Notes: a model not told the origin generated them from the sequence alone. A stretch of DNA of 64,000 bases from Nectonema munidae (GCA_030549495.1 JAUIRK010000945.1:827501-891500); one strand, 5' to 3'. Shown: positions 36,701-47,592, numbered from the stretch's first letter. Numbers and translations: made by a program.

Positions 36701-37150
36701 TATTTAAGTGTTATGTTCTTAATATTGAAGATGCTCTAAGAAATTTTGTTTTAAAAGAAATAGATGAATTCATTTTCTTATTTAAATGACTGAAAGTATT
36801 GTACAATAAAAAGAAAATAGTGAATAGGTAAAACAAGCTTGAATGGTAAAAATGTTATACTTATATATATATCTTATGTATATCAAAGATCATACCCCCT
36901 TAAAGATGTAGCACAAGAATATCAAGTAAACAAAACCAAAAACGAAAATATCAGTAAAAAATGGCTTTTTACATGAGATAGTAGAATATTTATAACGCGT
37001 ATGAGGGGTTCCACGCTACGAACCCGCATTATAAACGTTCCTACTAGAACACGTATTATATGACGTAAAAATCGGAGCCAAGACCCCCTTCCCTGATATA
37101 ATGGACAACGCTATAATAAATCTATAACAACCTTCCAATACTTTATATAA
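30791..37150. other. Gene desert with one SINE
   Basis: About 6 kb of very AT-rich DNA. I see a SINE at 31686-31770, a gggccgc-type hAT fragment near 32378-32440 and a tatatatcgatatata palindrome near 34421-34445. Reading frames (30810-31276, 33009, 34180, 35376) are not supported by any family motif. Confidence 0.5.
31686..31770 (-). repeat. tRNA-derived SINE fragment, minus strand
   Basis: The minus strand reads gcgtgagtaaggttggt, then tcgataactcaaggtgtt and gattcgatcccgcatcaagc: the head of the same SINE family as 2835-2991 and 7596-7750. The body is missing. Confidence 0.65.
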
Positions 37151-37152
37151 AA

Positions 37153-37923
37153 GGATTGATTTTCATAAAAAATCAATATCACCACTGAATTCAGCATATT
37201 TGAAAATGGGTATACACGTGTAAAAAACTTTATATACTTATTTAGATAAAAAGTTCCTTTTTGAGATTAGCTGACACATTTAGATCAATTTTTTGACAGG
37301 TTTGATTGATTTTCATAAAAAATGAATATCACCACTGAATTCAGCATTTGAAAATGGGTATACATGTGTAAAAAATTTTATATACTTATTTAGATAAAAA
37401 GTTCCTTTTTGAGATGAGCTGTCACATTTAGATCAATTTTTCGACAGGTTTGATTGATTTTCATAAAAAATGAATATCACCACTGAATTCAGCATATTTG
37501 AAAATGTGTATACATGTGTAAAAAACTTTATATACTTATTTAGATAAAAAGTTCCTTTTTGAGATGAGCTGTCACATTTAGATCAATTTTTTGACAGGTT
37601 TGATTGATTTTCATAAAAAATGAATATCACCACTGAATTCAGCATATTTGAAAATGGGTATACATGTGTAAAAAACTTGATATACTTATTTAGATAAAAA
37701 GTTCCTTTTTGAGATGAGCTGTCAAATATAAATCAATTTTTTTACAGGTTTGATTGATTTTGATAAAAAATGGACATCACCACTGAATTCAGCATAGTTG
37801 AAATATATATGTAACATTAAAAATATTTATAAAAACTTATTATTATCTGAGAAAAATAGGGGGGGGGAGGCACTTTACGCCCCCAGCACTTGAGCGGACA
37901 AATTTTGCCCAGCACTAATAGGG
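37153..37923. mobile_element. Partial piggyBac-type element with a ~150-bp tandem array
   Basis: About five units start near 37153, 37301, 37449, 37599 and 37749 (period 148-150), each with gattgattttcataaaaa, accactgaattcagcat and aaaagttcctttttgaga. The array runs into a terminus that reads agcactaataggg followed by TTAA at 37924-37927. This is the reverse complement of the left end and first ~500 bases of the element at 54643-58626. The other end is missing here. Confidence 0.8.
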
Positions 37924-38035
37924 TTAAGCGTAGAGTTTGAATTTTTAACCAACTTTGGGTAGTAAGATGAGTTATATGAATTGCAATCAAAATGGATTTA
38001 TACTTTTTTTTAGATAAAAATTCAAATTATGTCAA

Positions 38036-38041
38036 TTTATT
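38036..38041 (-). promoter_or_regulatory. Polyadenylation signal candidate of the SLC5-like gene
   Basis: TTTATT on the plus strand (AATAAA on the minus strand) lies about 140 bases after the SLC5-like stop codon; another candidate lies near 38067. Confidence 0.35.
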
Positions 38042-38183
38042 AATAAGAAATATGATTTAGGTTTTTTTTATTCTTTAATATTTGTTTGAAAAGAAGAAAG
38101 TAAATGATGCAAATTTTCTTAAAACTAAATTAAAATTTTTTGAAAAATACTTTCTTTAATAAGAATGGTAAAATCCTGAGAAT

Positions 38184-39950
38184 TCAAACTTTTAATTCGG
38201 CTGGAAGAGGATCTCTATTTAAAGAATATTTTTTAGATGGAGATTGACTACACAAATTCACAATATAACTGGCGAGAAGACCAAAAAAGAGTGTCAATAA
38301 CACGCCAATCAAAGAGAGGTAATGGAAAGAAATGGTAAAGAGGTAATAAAGAGCATTGTAAAAAGCGCCATCACCAAGTGGGTTAACAGAATAAGGAAGG
38401 AAGGCGGTTGAAATATTCGTGGAAAGATCCTTTCGAAGGATACACTTTGTAGCGATTTCATTCGATGAATTGTAGCCAATCATAGATAAGGAAAATTCAG
38501 TGGAGCATTTTTGGACAGAAGAAGGCAATGGCGGTGGAGGAATAGCGTACCAGTAGTTACCGATATTGAGGATTGCACAAATTACGTCACCGATGATTAA
38601 GCCTGTGAAGGAGCCAATAAAATTTGTGCGCTGAAAGAACATGCCTAACGCAAAAATGGCGATGTTTTGGCCAGCTAAGAAGGTGAGACTTTTGAGAGTT
38701 ATGATCAAAACGCCCGTGGACATACTTTTGATCAGAAAGGCAATGGCAATCGTAGCGATTCCAAATATGATTGGGAGTGCGATTGAAAGAAAAGAGCTGA
38801 TTTTCTTTGATTTGGAGAAGTACTGTGACAAGAAGTTGTCCCAGATGATTGCGGAGGTAGAGTTGATGCATGAAGACATGGTGCTTAGGGAGCCAGAAAA
38901 GATGCAGATAACGAAGATGGAGCTTATCAAAGGCAAGGAATCGGTGTAGTCGATTATGAAGTAAGAGAGGATTTGATCCGATCTTGAGATGCAGTGCGCT
39001 TTCAAAGGATCACATCCGTTGTACAGTGTGAAGAAGAGCAAGCCCAGGCTTCCAAGAAGAGTCATTATCACCAAATACATTGGAATCACAAAGAGAAGAG
39101 ATTTTCTGGCGGAACTTAAGCTACCAATGGAGACAAAGCGTTGGATGCTGGGAGGATAAACGCCAAAACCGTGGATCGTTAAGACAGTGCTACTGATCAT
39201 AAGAGACCAGAAAGTCTCGTACTCCCGTAAGTCAAAAGAGAAAGAAAAACTTTGCCATCCTCGTCCAGAGGAGTTCATGGTTTGAAGAACGGCGCTCAAA
39301 CCACCGCCAATGTGAGACATAGCGATGGATACGAAAACTGATAAACTGATGAGAATGAGTGACAACTGGAAGACATCTGACCAAACCACGCCTCTAAGCC
39401 CGCTGAAAGAAGTATAGATGGTGCATAACAGTCCAGTGAAGATGATCAGCGTTTCCAATGGAATTCCTAACAGATCGTAAAGACCTAAGCAGGGAGAATA
39501 GAGGACAACGCCCAGATAAAACACTTGCCATGCCAAATATCTTATGATGAGATACACTGTTAGCCCGGAGGAACGGAATCGTTGTTGAATATACACGAAA
39601 GATGAGGGAGAAGAAACCGAGTAGAAAACTGGGAGGAAGAAGGCACACGAAATGACAATTCCTAAAATTTGACCGAAAGCGTAAATGAAGAATTGTATAC
39701 CCTTCGTGTAAAATTGAGAGATCACGCCGAAAATAAAAATCGCAGAGAGCTGTGTCACAACCAGAGAACACGTGACGGGAAAGACGGAAATCTTTTTGTT
39801 ACCTACGAAGGCAAAATTCGGATCAAACTTCTTCCGACCTCGAAAGCCAAAGTAAACGCCAACAACGAAGGAAATTGCGAAAAAAGAAGCGATGAGAACG
39901 TAGTCGTAGACTTCCAGCTTCCAATCAAAGTTCAGGAGTGAAGCCACCAT
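38184..39950 (-). CDS. SLC5-family sodium:solute symporter (monocarboxylate/multivitamin-type)
   Basis: An intact 588-residue frame in one exon, with about 13 hydrophobic segments as in the SSS family. Landmarks are a first-helix region FFAISFVVGVYFGFRGRKK, the block PSSFVYIQQRF, SFSGLRGVVWSDVFQ (family GGxKAVVWTDxxQ), HGFGVYPPSIQRF (family YGxNQxxVQRY), and IFSGSLSTMSSCINSTSA in the helix that supplies serines to the sodium site. LAGQNIAIFALGMFFQRTN follows. A long loop with several N-glycosylation sites precedes the last helix, and a short Ser/Lys tail is cytoplasmic. Such proteins couple Na+ entry to uptake of lactate, short-chain acids, iodide or vitamins; the substrate is not decided by the sequence. 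Length and motifs fit the SLC5A8/A12/A6 group, which is expanded in arthropods. Confidence 0.9.
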   Translation of the reverse strand: MVASLLNFDWKLEVYDYVLIASFFAISFVVGVYFGFRGRKKFDPNFAFVGNKKISVFPVTCSLVVTQLSAIFIFGVISQFYTKGIQFFIYAFGQILGIVISCAFFLPVFYSVSSPSSFVYIQQRFRSSGLTVYLIIRYLAWQVFYLGVVLYSPCLGLYDLLGIPLETLIIFTGLLCTIYTSFSGLRGVVWSDVFQLSLILISLSVFVSIAMSHIGGGLSAVLQTMNSSGRGWQSFSFSFDLREYETFWSLMISSTVLTIHGFGVYPPSIQRFVSIGSLSSARKSLLFVIPMYLVIMTLLGSLGLLFFTLYNGCDPLKAHCISRSDQILSYFIIDYTDSLPLISSIFVICIFSGSLSTMSSCINSTSAIIWDNFLSQYFSKSKKISSFLSIALPIIFGIATIAIAFLIKSMSTGVLIITLKSLTFLAGQNIAIFALGMFFQRTNFIGSFTGLIIGDVICAILNIGNYWYAIPPPPLPSSVQKCSTEFSLSMIGYNSSNEIATKCILRKDLSTNISTAFLPYSVNPLGDGAFYNALYYLFTISFHYLSLIGVLLTLFFGLLASYIVNLCSQSPSKKYSLNRDPLPAELKV

Positions 39951-41080
39951 TTTTAACCGAACTTTTCACGAAAAGCAAGGGCAGAGGAAAGCATAGGAAA
40001 CAGCACTCATTAGAAGATTCTTGTGAAGCAATCAAGAAGGAGACTGACTAGAATGGGATTAAGAAGTGATGCTGATGAGTTGTGAATTTTGACAATTATT
40101 TTATGGAAAAAGGTTTTCAGAATAACTTTTACGCATCACGAAGCATTGGAGTATGCATAGATGAGCACACACACACACATAATTGAATAAATATATTGCA
40201 TTGTATGTGGTAAATCGTTTGTCTTTCCAACAAAATTGCACAAATTTATACCTGAAATATTGCAAAAAGATGATATAAATTGTGAAAGTGACAGACTCAT
40301 ACGTTGCAATCAATCAAACATAAGAGAGAGAGCAAGAGCAAATGTTTTGGCGCTAACGACGTAAAATAGAGTCTCATTCAAAAATTCTTTGAATATCCTA
40401 CTTTCAACAATTTCTTCTCAAAATTAAATTCACAGAAAAATACCCCAAATTAGCATAAGCGAAATGGAAATAGATTCTCCATAGAGCTAAAGTTTCAAAA
40501 ATTTTGGAATCGGAGTCACAGATATATTAGCGCTTCATTGACTCTTGAATAAATCAAAATGCTCTAACTTATGATGAAAGTTTGTAGGCATCATATATCA
40601 TGGTTTTTTTCTCCTGTGAATGCTCTTTCTGAAACACGCGTTAGTGTGGTTAGATGTTTTTTAAATTTTTTTTGAAATTTCATAATTATTATTAACCCGA
40701 TCAACTAGCAGAAAAACTTGCGCAATTCTCTGTGAATAAAGTAAAAAATTTTGTATCATTAAACTCAATTTTTGTAAGCCTTCTCTTTGAAATCTTTTCA
40801 TCGGCAGATGCAGGGGCGCACATCCGGGGGGGCTTGTTTATAAAACATGTATGATCGCATAGAAGGAATGCAGACTTTTGAATCAATCAAACACCATGCC
40901 AAGCTGCTCTTAAATTCCTATCGAACATATTTTACAGACGATGTGTGAGAGCTATATAATAATAATCCATTGCTTCAATATGCACACAGGTCACAGAGCA
41001 AACACATGTTGATAATCCACTAGATTTTCTCATCTTCTGTCACAGTGATTCTATTTCTCTTTCTGTCTCCTCTGTTTTTC
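39951..41080. other. Upstream side of the SLC5-like gene; no other gene seen
   Basis: Includes a CA microsatellite at about 40168-40181 and, at about 40811, the terminus-like caggggcgcacatccgg also seen at 42356 and 59356, probably a hAT-type fragment. No core promoter element can be assigned. Confidence 0.4.
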
Positions 41081-41177
41081 TCTTCCGCTTTCTCTGCTAA
41101 AACTCAATCATTCACTCAAGCTCGCATTCAAGCTCTCTTCTTTCATTCAAGCCATCTTCTCTTAGCTCTCTTCTCTC

Positions 41178-41366
41178 CAGTGACGTAGCTAGGCTGGGGC
41201 CGTGCCCACTCTCCTATGTACCTCATGGTGCCCCCATGCATCTTATGCGATATCAGTTTTCGAAAATTTCTCCAATGAAAGGATCAAGAAAGTATAAATA
41301 ATGTTGCGCAAGTTTTTTGTTTTTAAATTGTGCCCCTTCTATCAACTTTTTTTTGGCTACACCGCT
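41178..41366. mobile_element. hAT-type MITE in the left arm of the inverted repeat
   Basis: Ends CAGTGACGTAGC and GGCTACACCGCTG; flanks CTTCTCTC (41170-41177) and CTTCTGTC (41367-41374) are an 8-bp target duplication with one change. It is the reverse complement of the copy at 46678-46881, so the insertion predates the inverted duplication. Confidence 0.8.
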
Positions 41367-41863
41367 GCTTCTGTCTAATTTGCATTTAGAGTTTAATTAA
41401 AATAGTTTCCAATCGTTACAATTTTATATCAATGAATATTGTTAGACTTGCGCTAAGAATATTTTTTCAACAAAGGTCATTTAATCTTTATCACTACGTT
41501 TGTTACATTTTGTAACATTTGAAAACTTTAATTTTTTCAAGTCAAGAAATTTTTTTAATAGCTATTTGGGAATGAATATTTTGACTAGCTATTCGGTTTA
41601 AAAGCAAGAATACTCTATTTGCTTAATATTTGAGCAGAGATATTTTTTATAATGTTCGATTGTTGAATTTTATAAGTAACACTGTACATAATCAAATCAC
41701 TTTTTTTAAGAAAATTTGTTGATTATTATAATAAAAATATAATATCGAAACAAAATGTTTCAGTTGTTAAAAATGTACTTGATCTATTTATGACAGCTGT
41801 CAGAAATATTCAAAAAAAACGCAATGATTTTCTTTTCTCGTATACTTTGATTTATGTTAGTTT

Positions 41864-42225
41864 GGTCCTCGGACATTTCGCCCCATTATTTTCATAAGAC
41901 AGTTCGTCCCATGGACAATTCGCCCCATTATTTTCATAAGACAGTTCGTCCCATGAACAATTCGCTTCATTATTTTCATAAGACATTTTATTTCATGGAC
42001 AATTCGCCCCGTTATTTTCATAAGACATTTTGTCTCATGGACAATTCTAAAAAATTAAGAGATAAATTGATTAATTTGAAATTATTTAATAGAGATAAAA
42101 TAAACAAGAATATAAATTTTTTTAATAATTTTACACATATAATAAGCAAAGATGGATGAAACTAATAGCCTATGAGACAATTTGTCAGGGGGCAAATTGT
42201 CTATGGGGCGAAATGTCTGTCGACC
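41864..42225. mobile_element. 362-bp MITE with internal 42-bp repeats and proven empty site
   Basis: GTTAGTTT is duplicated at 41856-41863 and 42226-42233. The ends read GGTCCTCGGACATTTCGCCCC-type sequence, inverted on the right as GGTCGACAGACATTTCG. The right arm of the inverted repeat (about 46050-46085) has the same flanks with a single GTTAGTTT and no insert, which proves the boundaries. The first half holds about four 42-bp units (ggacaattcgccccatta, then ttttcataagac). Since 42 is a multiple of three they keep a frame open, but nothing suggests a protein. The 8-bp duplication suggests hAT. Confidence 0.85.
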
Positions 42226-42355
42226 GTTAGTTTAAATAATTTTTTAATTATAATTGCTGAAGGTTGGAGAGTTTTATATAAGTGAATGTAGTCTGAAGGA
42301 AAAGAGTCTACTAGACACCCTGCGATGTTTATATGTAAAAAAATGTCATTGATTC

Positions 42356-42576
42356 AGGGGCGCACATCCTTGAAATTATTGGAGGGGCGGACTTTCAAGC
42401 GTCTTCCAAAAAAGAAAACAAATTTTTCTGAATTCCTACTGCTCTCTTGTCTATTCTATTTCATTCTTAATTAAGCTTAATGTAAACTTTAACCCCCGCC
42501 TTATTAAGCTTAACGTCAACAATGAATGAGGACTTATAAATACCTCCTTCTTTCTCCCTTCAAATAGATGCGCACC
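42356..42576. mobile_element. Possible MITE with CAGGGGCGCACATCC terminus
   Basis: Starts with caggggcgcacatcc and ends with the loosely inverted agatgcgcacc. No target duplication is visible. The same start occurs at about 40811 and 59356, so this is a dispersed family. Confidence 0.35.
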
Positions 42577-42579
42577 ATT

Positions 42580-43144
42580 TTATGTGTAGAAAAGGGCTAA
42601 ATATATCAATTAACAATGAAAAAATTGGAAATTTTATTGAATGAAAAAAATCATTCATTAATTTTCAGTTGTTCCATTTGTTCTTCCTAAAAAATGAAAA
42701 AATGTTTTATTAAGAAAAATAAATTAAAAAAACACATCCAAATTACATAATTTTTCTGAGGTAATTTCTATCAAAAATGTAAAATAGAACTAAAGCTAGA
42801 AAACTTGGTATTAGAATTTTTTCATTCTTTTTAGTGTATAAGAATAAGTGTAAGTTAGTTAGACTCTCAAAAAAGGGTATAAATTAAAGATAAAACTATG
42901 CAAACAAAAATCAAACAATAAATTAAGATTGCATTACTTCATTTTTCTCAGCATCATTCAAAAATAGTTTAAAAGCTAAATTGGCGCAAGCTACAAAAAT
43001 AATAACTTTTGACATTTTGCAATGATTTGCCTTTTATAATAACTTTTAAGGAAAAAAAGTCTCAGAAAAAATTATAGAGCTTCAACAAAAACTAAAAAAT
43101 TTTACAGCATAACTTAAGTTTTTTGAAAACTAATTTAATGTATC
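42580..43144. other. AT-rich spacer inside the inverted repeat
   Basis: No gene or element was recognised. Confidence 0.5.
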
Positions 43145-43152
43145 CCCTACAG

Positions 43153-45595
43153 CAGAGGTCTTCAAAGTGGGGGTCGCGACCCCCAGGGGAGTCGCGTAAC
43201 CATAGAAAGGGGGTCGCCAAAATTATAACTATGGAATTTTTTAAATAATATTCAACATTGTTTTTTTACTAATTTAACAACAAACATATAAATTTTCAAA
43301 TAAATTGACAATCGTTTTAATTTAAATGGTATTGTTAAACTTCATCAAGAAAGCAAAATAATATGATATTTTTATTTTAATTCCATAATTTTCTATTTTT
43401 TATTTTATTTTAAGATAAATCGACGATGGATAAGTGGCTGATAAACAAGAGAAAAACCTCTGATGATTTGAGTGATGCCGGCACGATGGCAAGCGGTGTA
43501 ACAAGTCCTAAAGCGGAAGCAAAAGAGAATAAGCTTTTTTATGTGAAAAAAAGAAAGTACAACAAAACTTATTTACAATTTGGATTCACTTTCATTGAAA
43601 TAAATAATGAGCAAGGCCCAATGTGTGTGGTTTGCAGTGAGCACTTAGCAAGCTAAAGCACGAGGCTTGCAAAATTGAAAAGGCATCTCGAAACTAAACA
43701 TCCTTCTTGTGTTAATAAACCCGTGGAGTACTTTGAAAGGTTGTTGCAATCTAGAAGAAACCAACAGTCAAATATTGAAGCGCATTCTGTAACAAATTTA
43801 AAATATTTGCGGGCATCGTATGAAGCATCTTTTTTGATTGCAAAGGCTAAAAAACCGTTTACAATTGGAGAAGAGCTTGCTCTCCCAATAGCCATCAGAA
43901 TGAACGAAATTCTCATCGGACAAAAATATGCAAACGAAATAAAAAAATTCCTATGGCTGACACCACAGTGAGCAGAAGAATTACGAAAATTAGCGAGGAC
44001 TTACATGAACAATTACTAGAAAGAATTAAAGAAAATTCAAAATTCGCAATTCAATTGGATGAGACAACGGATATTACAAACATGGCACAATTATTAGTGT
44101 ATGTAAGGTATTGCTACCACAATGATCTTCATGAAGATTTACTTTTTTGCAAGCCATTGGAAGCACACGCTACAGGTGGGGCAATGTTTCAAAAAGTAGA
44201 CGAATTTTTTGAAGAAGTCGGATTAAAATGGGCTGACTGTGTTGGAGTTTGCACAGATGGTGCAGCCGCAATGACAGGAAAGAATGTTGGCTTCCACAGT
44301 AAAGTCAGACTAACTTCACCTTTAACTTTTTTTTTTTTCTTTAACCTTCACTCATTGCATGATTCATCGGGAGGTGCTAGCAACAAAAAAAATTAGCGAA
44401 GAATCGTGTGAAGTGCTACAAGATTCAGTGAAAATAATAAATTACATTAAATCCCGTGCTCTTAATACTCAACTCTTTACGAATTTTTGCAAAGAAATGG
44501 CCTCAGAATTTGAATCTTTGCTGCTCCACACGCATATTAGATGGCTTTCGAGAGGTCGAGCTTTAAGAAGGCCACTGACATTAAAAAATGAAGTCATGTT
44601 ATTTTTATCAAGTAATAACTCGGATTTGGTAAGATACTTTTACAATAAAGACTGGGTTTCTAAACTTTGTTATTTATCAGATATTCTTGACAAACTTAAT
44701 GAACTCAACATATCATTGCAAGGTGCAAACACAAATATTTTTACATTAACTTCGAAAATTCAAGGTTTTATTAAAAAAACTAATGTTTGGTTGATTAATG
44801 TGAAAAGAAACACATACGAAATGTTTCCATGTTTGGAAGAGTTCATAACCAAAAACGCACTAAGTTTTGAAAAAGTTAAACCCATCATAATCGCTCATTT
44901 AGTAAGTTTAGCAGAAAATTTCAAAAAGTATTTTCTCAAAGAATCAGACATGAGCCAATTTGCTTGGATTCAAAATCCATTTGATGTTGATGTCGAAAAA
45001 GTGAGTGAAAAAAACAGACTTTCTTCTAATTCTTCTTTAAAAATCACGTTCGCTAAAATGAGTCTCATATCGTTTTGGTCTGGTCTTGATTCAGAATATT
45101 CGAACTTATCTCAGCTTGCAATAAACACTCTTCCACCTTTTGCATCGACTTATTTATGCGAAAGTGCTTTTTCGGCATTAACTAACCTAAAAACAAAACA
45201 TCGAGCAAATTTGAAATGTATCGAAACCGTACTAAGACCAGCTTTGACAAAGTTAGAGCCTAGATTTGATCTTTTATGCGAAAAAATGCAATCGCATCAA
45301 TCTCATTGATTCAAATGAAATGATATAATCTTAATAATGATATATGATTTTAACTGCTATTATCTTTCATAACCCCTTATTTTTTCGTACATATGCTTAT
45401 TTCTGTGAATTCTTTTATAAATAAATAAAAAAAGTAAAATATATTTTATTTCATGTTTAGCTTATGTTGATTTTTCGAAGGAATAAACTTTTTCACTCCA
45501 TTAACTTATTTTTTATTTATAAAAAATTTTGGTGGGTCACGAAAAAATTTTTTTTCCAAAAAGGGGTCGCGACAAAAAAAGTTTGAAGAGCACTG
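43153..45595 (+). mobile_element. Full-length hAT transposon (ZBED5/Charlie-like), 2443 bp
   Basis: The 8-bp target duplication CCCTACAG lies at 43145-43152 and 45596-45603. The ends read CAGAGGTCTTCAAAGTGGGG and, inverted from the right, CAGTGCTCTTCAAAC; the inner gtcgcgacccc block is typical of Charlie-type elements. Both ends and a nearly whole transposase gene are present, so it is recent compared with its neighbours. Confidence 0.92.
43426..45309 (+). pseudogene. hAT transposase with BED zinc finger, lightly broken
   Basis: It starts MDKWLINKRK, as in ZBED5/FAM200/SCAND3-type transposases. The BED finger has CVVC, then KRHLETKH. The catalytic core has IQLDETTDI (first Asp), GVCTDGAAAMTGK (second Asp) and CMIHREVLATKK. 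The C-terminal dimerisation block reads FASTYLCESAFSALTNLKTKHR, and the frame ends at 45309. Breaks: a TAA inside the zinc finger (43654), a frameshift near 43955, and another at a T run near 44330, where the frame changes to the one beginning at 44359. Otherwise it reads through to the end. Confidence 0.88.
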
Positions 45596-45611
45596 CCCTA
45601 CAGCATACTCT

Positions 45612-45757
45612 ATGGGTGGCATGGCAGGTTGGTGGAGATGTTGGACATAGCACGGAAGCCTCTGGATTCGATTCCTCATCGATACGAATTTGTTCATAGT
45701 TTGACATAAGCGGTACATCAGTGCCTTGTCAATGAAAATACACCCGCTGCACCTTAC
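45612..45757 (+). repeat. tRNA-derived SINE, variant head
   Basis: A-box-like ggtggcatggcaggttggtg and B box ggattcgattcc (45664-45675) are followed by a body (tttgacataagcgg, then caatgaaaatac) that matches the copy at 7596-7750 (ttcgatacaagcgg, then cgatgaaaac). The hAT element inserted just upstream. Confidence 0.6.
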
Positions 45758-46677
45758 CTTTTACTCAAAATTGGAAAATTTGCTACATAATTAACATAAG
45801 AGACTAAGAGAGAAAGGAAACAAAATAAAGTAATAAGGCAGTTTTCACTATTTTAAAATGAAACTGCCTGTTCTCAGAATAATTTCAAAATAATAGGAGG
45901 CAAAGGATTAGAGTTTATTTGATATTTTCAAGTTTTTATAAGCAGCAAAGCCAACGTTGAAGTAGCTAACCCATATAAGGAATCAGTATACAAAAATGGT
46001 AGTCCACTTTTCATATAATTATTTAAGTCTAAAAACACAAAATCATTAAAAAATTATTTAAACTAACATAAATCAAAGTATACGAGAAATAAAATTCTGA
46101 CAGCTACAAGTACATTTTTAACAACTGAAACATTTTGTTTCGATATTATATTTTTATTATAATAATCAACAAATTTTCTTAAAAAAAAAAGATTTAATTA
46201 ATTATCTACAGTGTTACTTACAAAATTTAACAATCGAACATTATAAAAAATATTTCTGCTCAAATATTAAACAAATAGAGTATTTTTGCTTACTGAATGG
46301 CTAGTTAAAACATTCATTCCCAAATAGCTATTGAAAAAAATAAAGTTTTCAAATGTTATAAACGTACAAGTGATCTTTGTTCAAAAAAAATTTTTTAACG
46401 CGAGTCTCACAATATTCATTGATATAAAATTGTAACGATTGAAAACTATTTTTCTCTCATTTAAAAAGAAACAAATTTTCATTTTTTTGCAAAATGTTTG
46501 GTGTATTGATGGAACTTAATTTTTACCAAAAATCTGTGATTAATTTGAATAGCTGAACTTTGGTATCATGAAAAAAGTTTCTGAGAATATTGAACTTATA
46601 TTCTGCTAAAAACTAGTTTATAATGAGATAAAATAGAATTATTTTTAATTTATCTCTAAATACAAATTAGAGAGAAG

Positions 46678-46881
46678 CAGTGGCGTAGCCAGAAAAAAGT
46701 TGATAGGGGGAGGGGCACAATTTAAAAACTTAAAAAACTTGAGCAACATTTAAACTTTCTTGATCCTTTCATTGGAGAAATTTTCGAAAACTGATATCGC
46801 ATAAGGTGCATGGGGGCACCATGAGGTACATGGGGGGGGGGGGGGGCACGGCCCCTCATGCCCAGCCTAGCTACGCCACTG
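46678..46881. mobile_element. hAT-type MITE in the right arm, exact 8-bp duplication
   Basis: GAGAGAAG lies at 46670-46677 and 46882-46889. Ends are CAGTGGCGTAGCC and its inverse GCTACGCCACTG. It holds 15 consecutive G (46832-46846) where the sister copy at 41178-41366 has none. Confidence 0.88.
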
Positions 46882-46983
46882 GAGAGAAGAGAGCAGAATG
46901 AGATAGAAGAGCTAACAAGAGAAGAGAGCTTGAGTGAATGATTGAGTTTTAGCAGAGAAAGCGGAAGAGAAAAAAATCTTTTA

Positions 46984-47441
46984 TTTAAAAAAAAAAGTAG
47001 AAAAACTTGAAAATAGTTACAGAGAGGGTTTAAAAATACATTTTTAATTTTGAAATCATTATCATTTTGATTCTGTAATTAGAGTTCATTTGGATCTAAG
47101 CTTTATTTTATTTTGTAAAAGGAAAATTTAAAAAATGAATTGATTTAGGTAAAAAAATTAACACATTTCTTTTATTTTCAATTTAATTAACATTTGAAGT
47201 ATTTTGAATTGGTGAGTAGTACTAGATAAAAAAATATATATTTGACATGAACGCTTCATAGTTTTTATCAAATAATTTTTACAAAAATTGAAAGACAAAA
47301 ATGTTCAAGTTATCTTTATATTCATAAAGGTTCATTTTTATTAAAAAATTATATCTTGAATTATTCTTAAATTTTTTTTTGCTTACAGCTAAATTGTAGA
47401 CACCTTTTTGGTTGACTTAAAACTGTATTTGAAAAAGAAAT
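46984..47441. other. AT-rich stretch between transposons
   Basis: Nothing recognisable. Confidence 0.5.
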
Positions 47442-47449
47442 GTTGCAGG

Positions 47450-47592
47450 AAGGGTTGGTGTCAATTATAAATTTCAATTACAATTATAATTTCAATTATG
47501 TCTCCAATTTTTTTTCAATTTCAATTATAATTACGTGTAATTGTAATTAATTTTCAATTACGCAATTAGAATTATAATTGACCTCAACCCTG
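47450..47592. mobile_element. 143-bp hAT-type MITE rich in caattataat
   Basis: The flanks GTTGCAGG (47442-47449) and GTTACAGG (47593-47600) match at 7 of 8 bases. The ends aagggttggtgtcaattata and, inverted, cagggttgaggtcaattata are terminal inverted repeats. The interior is a low-complexity series of aattac/aattata words. Confidence 0.7.

Larger units (their letters stand above)
41083..46983. repeat. Large inverted repeat, arms of about 0.8-0.9 kb, ~3.8-kb spacer
   Basis: The left arm (41083 to about 42253) and right arm (about 46047 to 46983) are reverse complements over long blocks: outer tttttctcttccgc with gctaaaactcaatcattcac, then the MITE, the middle caatcgttacaattttatatc, and inner ctcgtatactttgatttatg. 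The arms have diverged. The left holds a 362-bp MITE absent from the right, and the right holds about 200 bases (about 46440-46640) absent from the left. The spacer holds a hAT element, a SINE and AT-rich DNA. No transposase-type ends or target duplication could be fixed at the outer borders. Confidence 0.8.

Noticed and set aside
37153-37850. CRISPR-like array
   Set aside because: Units of ~150 bp follow each other without unique spacers, in animal DNA; it is a tandem repeat in a transposon.
41854-42159. 101-residue frame made of 14-residue repeats
   Set aside because: It is produced by 42-bp repeats inside a MITE; 42 is divisible by three, so openness is automatic.
41083-46983. Assembly mirror artefact as the cause of the inverted repeat
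   Set aside because: The arms differ by a precise MITE insertion with target duplication and by a further ~200 bases, so they are independent sequences.
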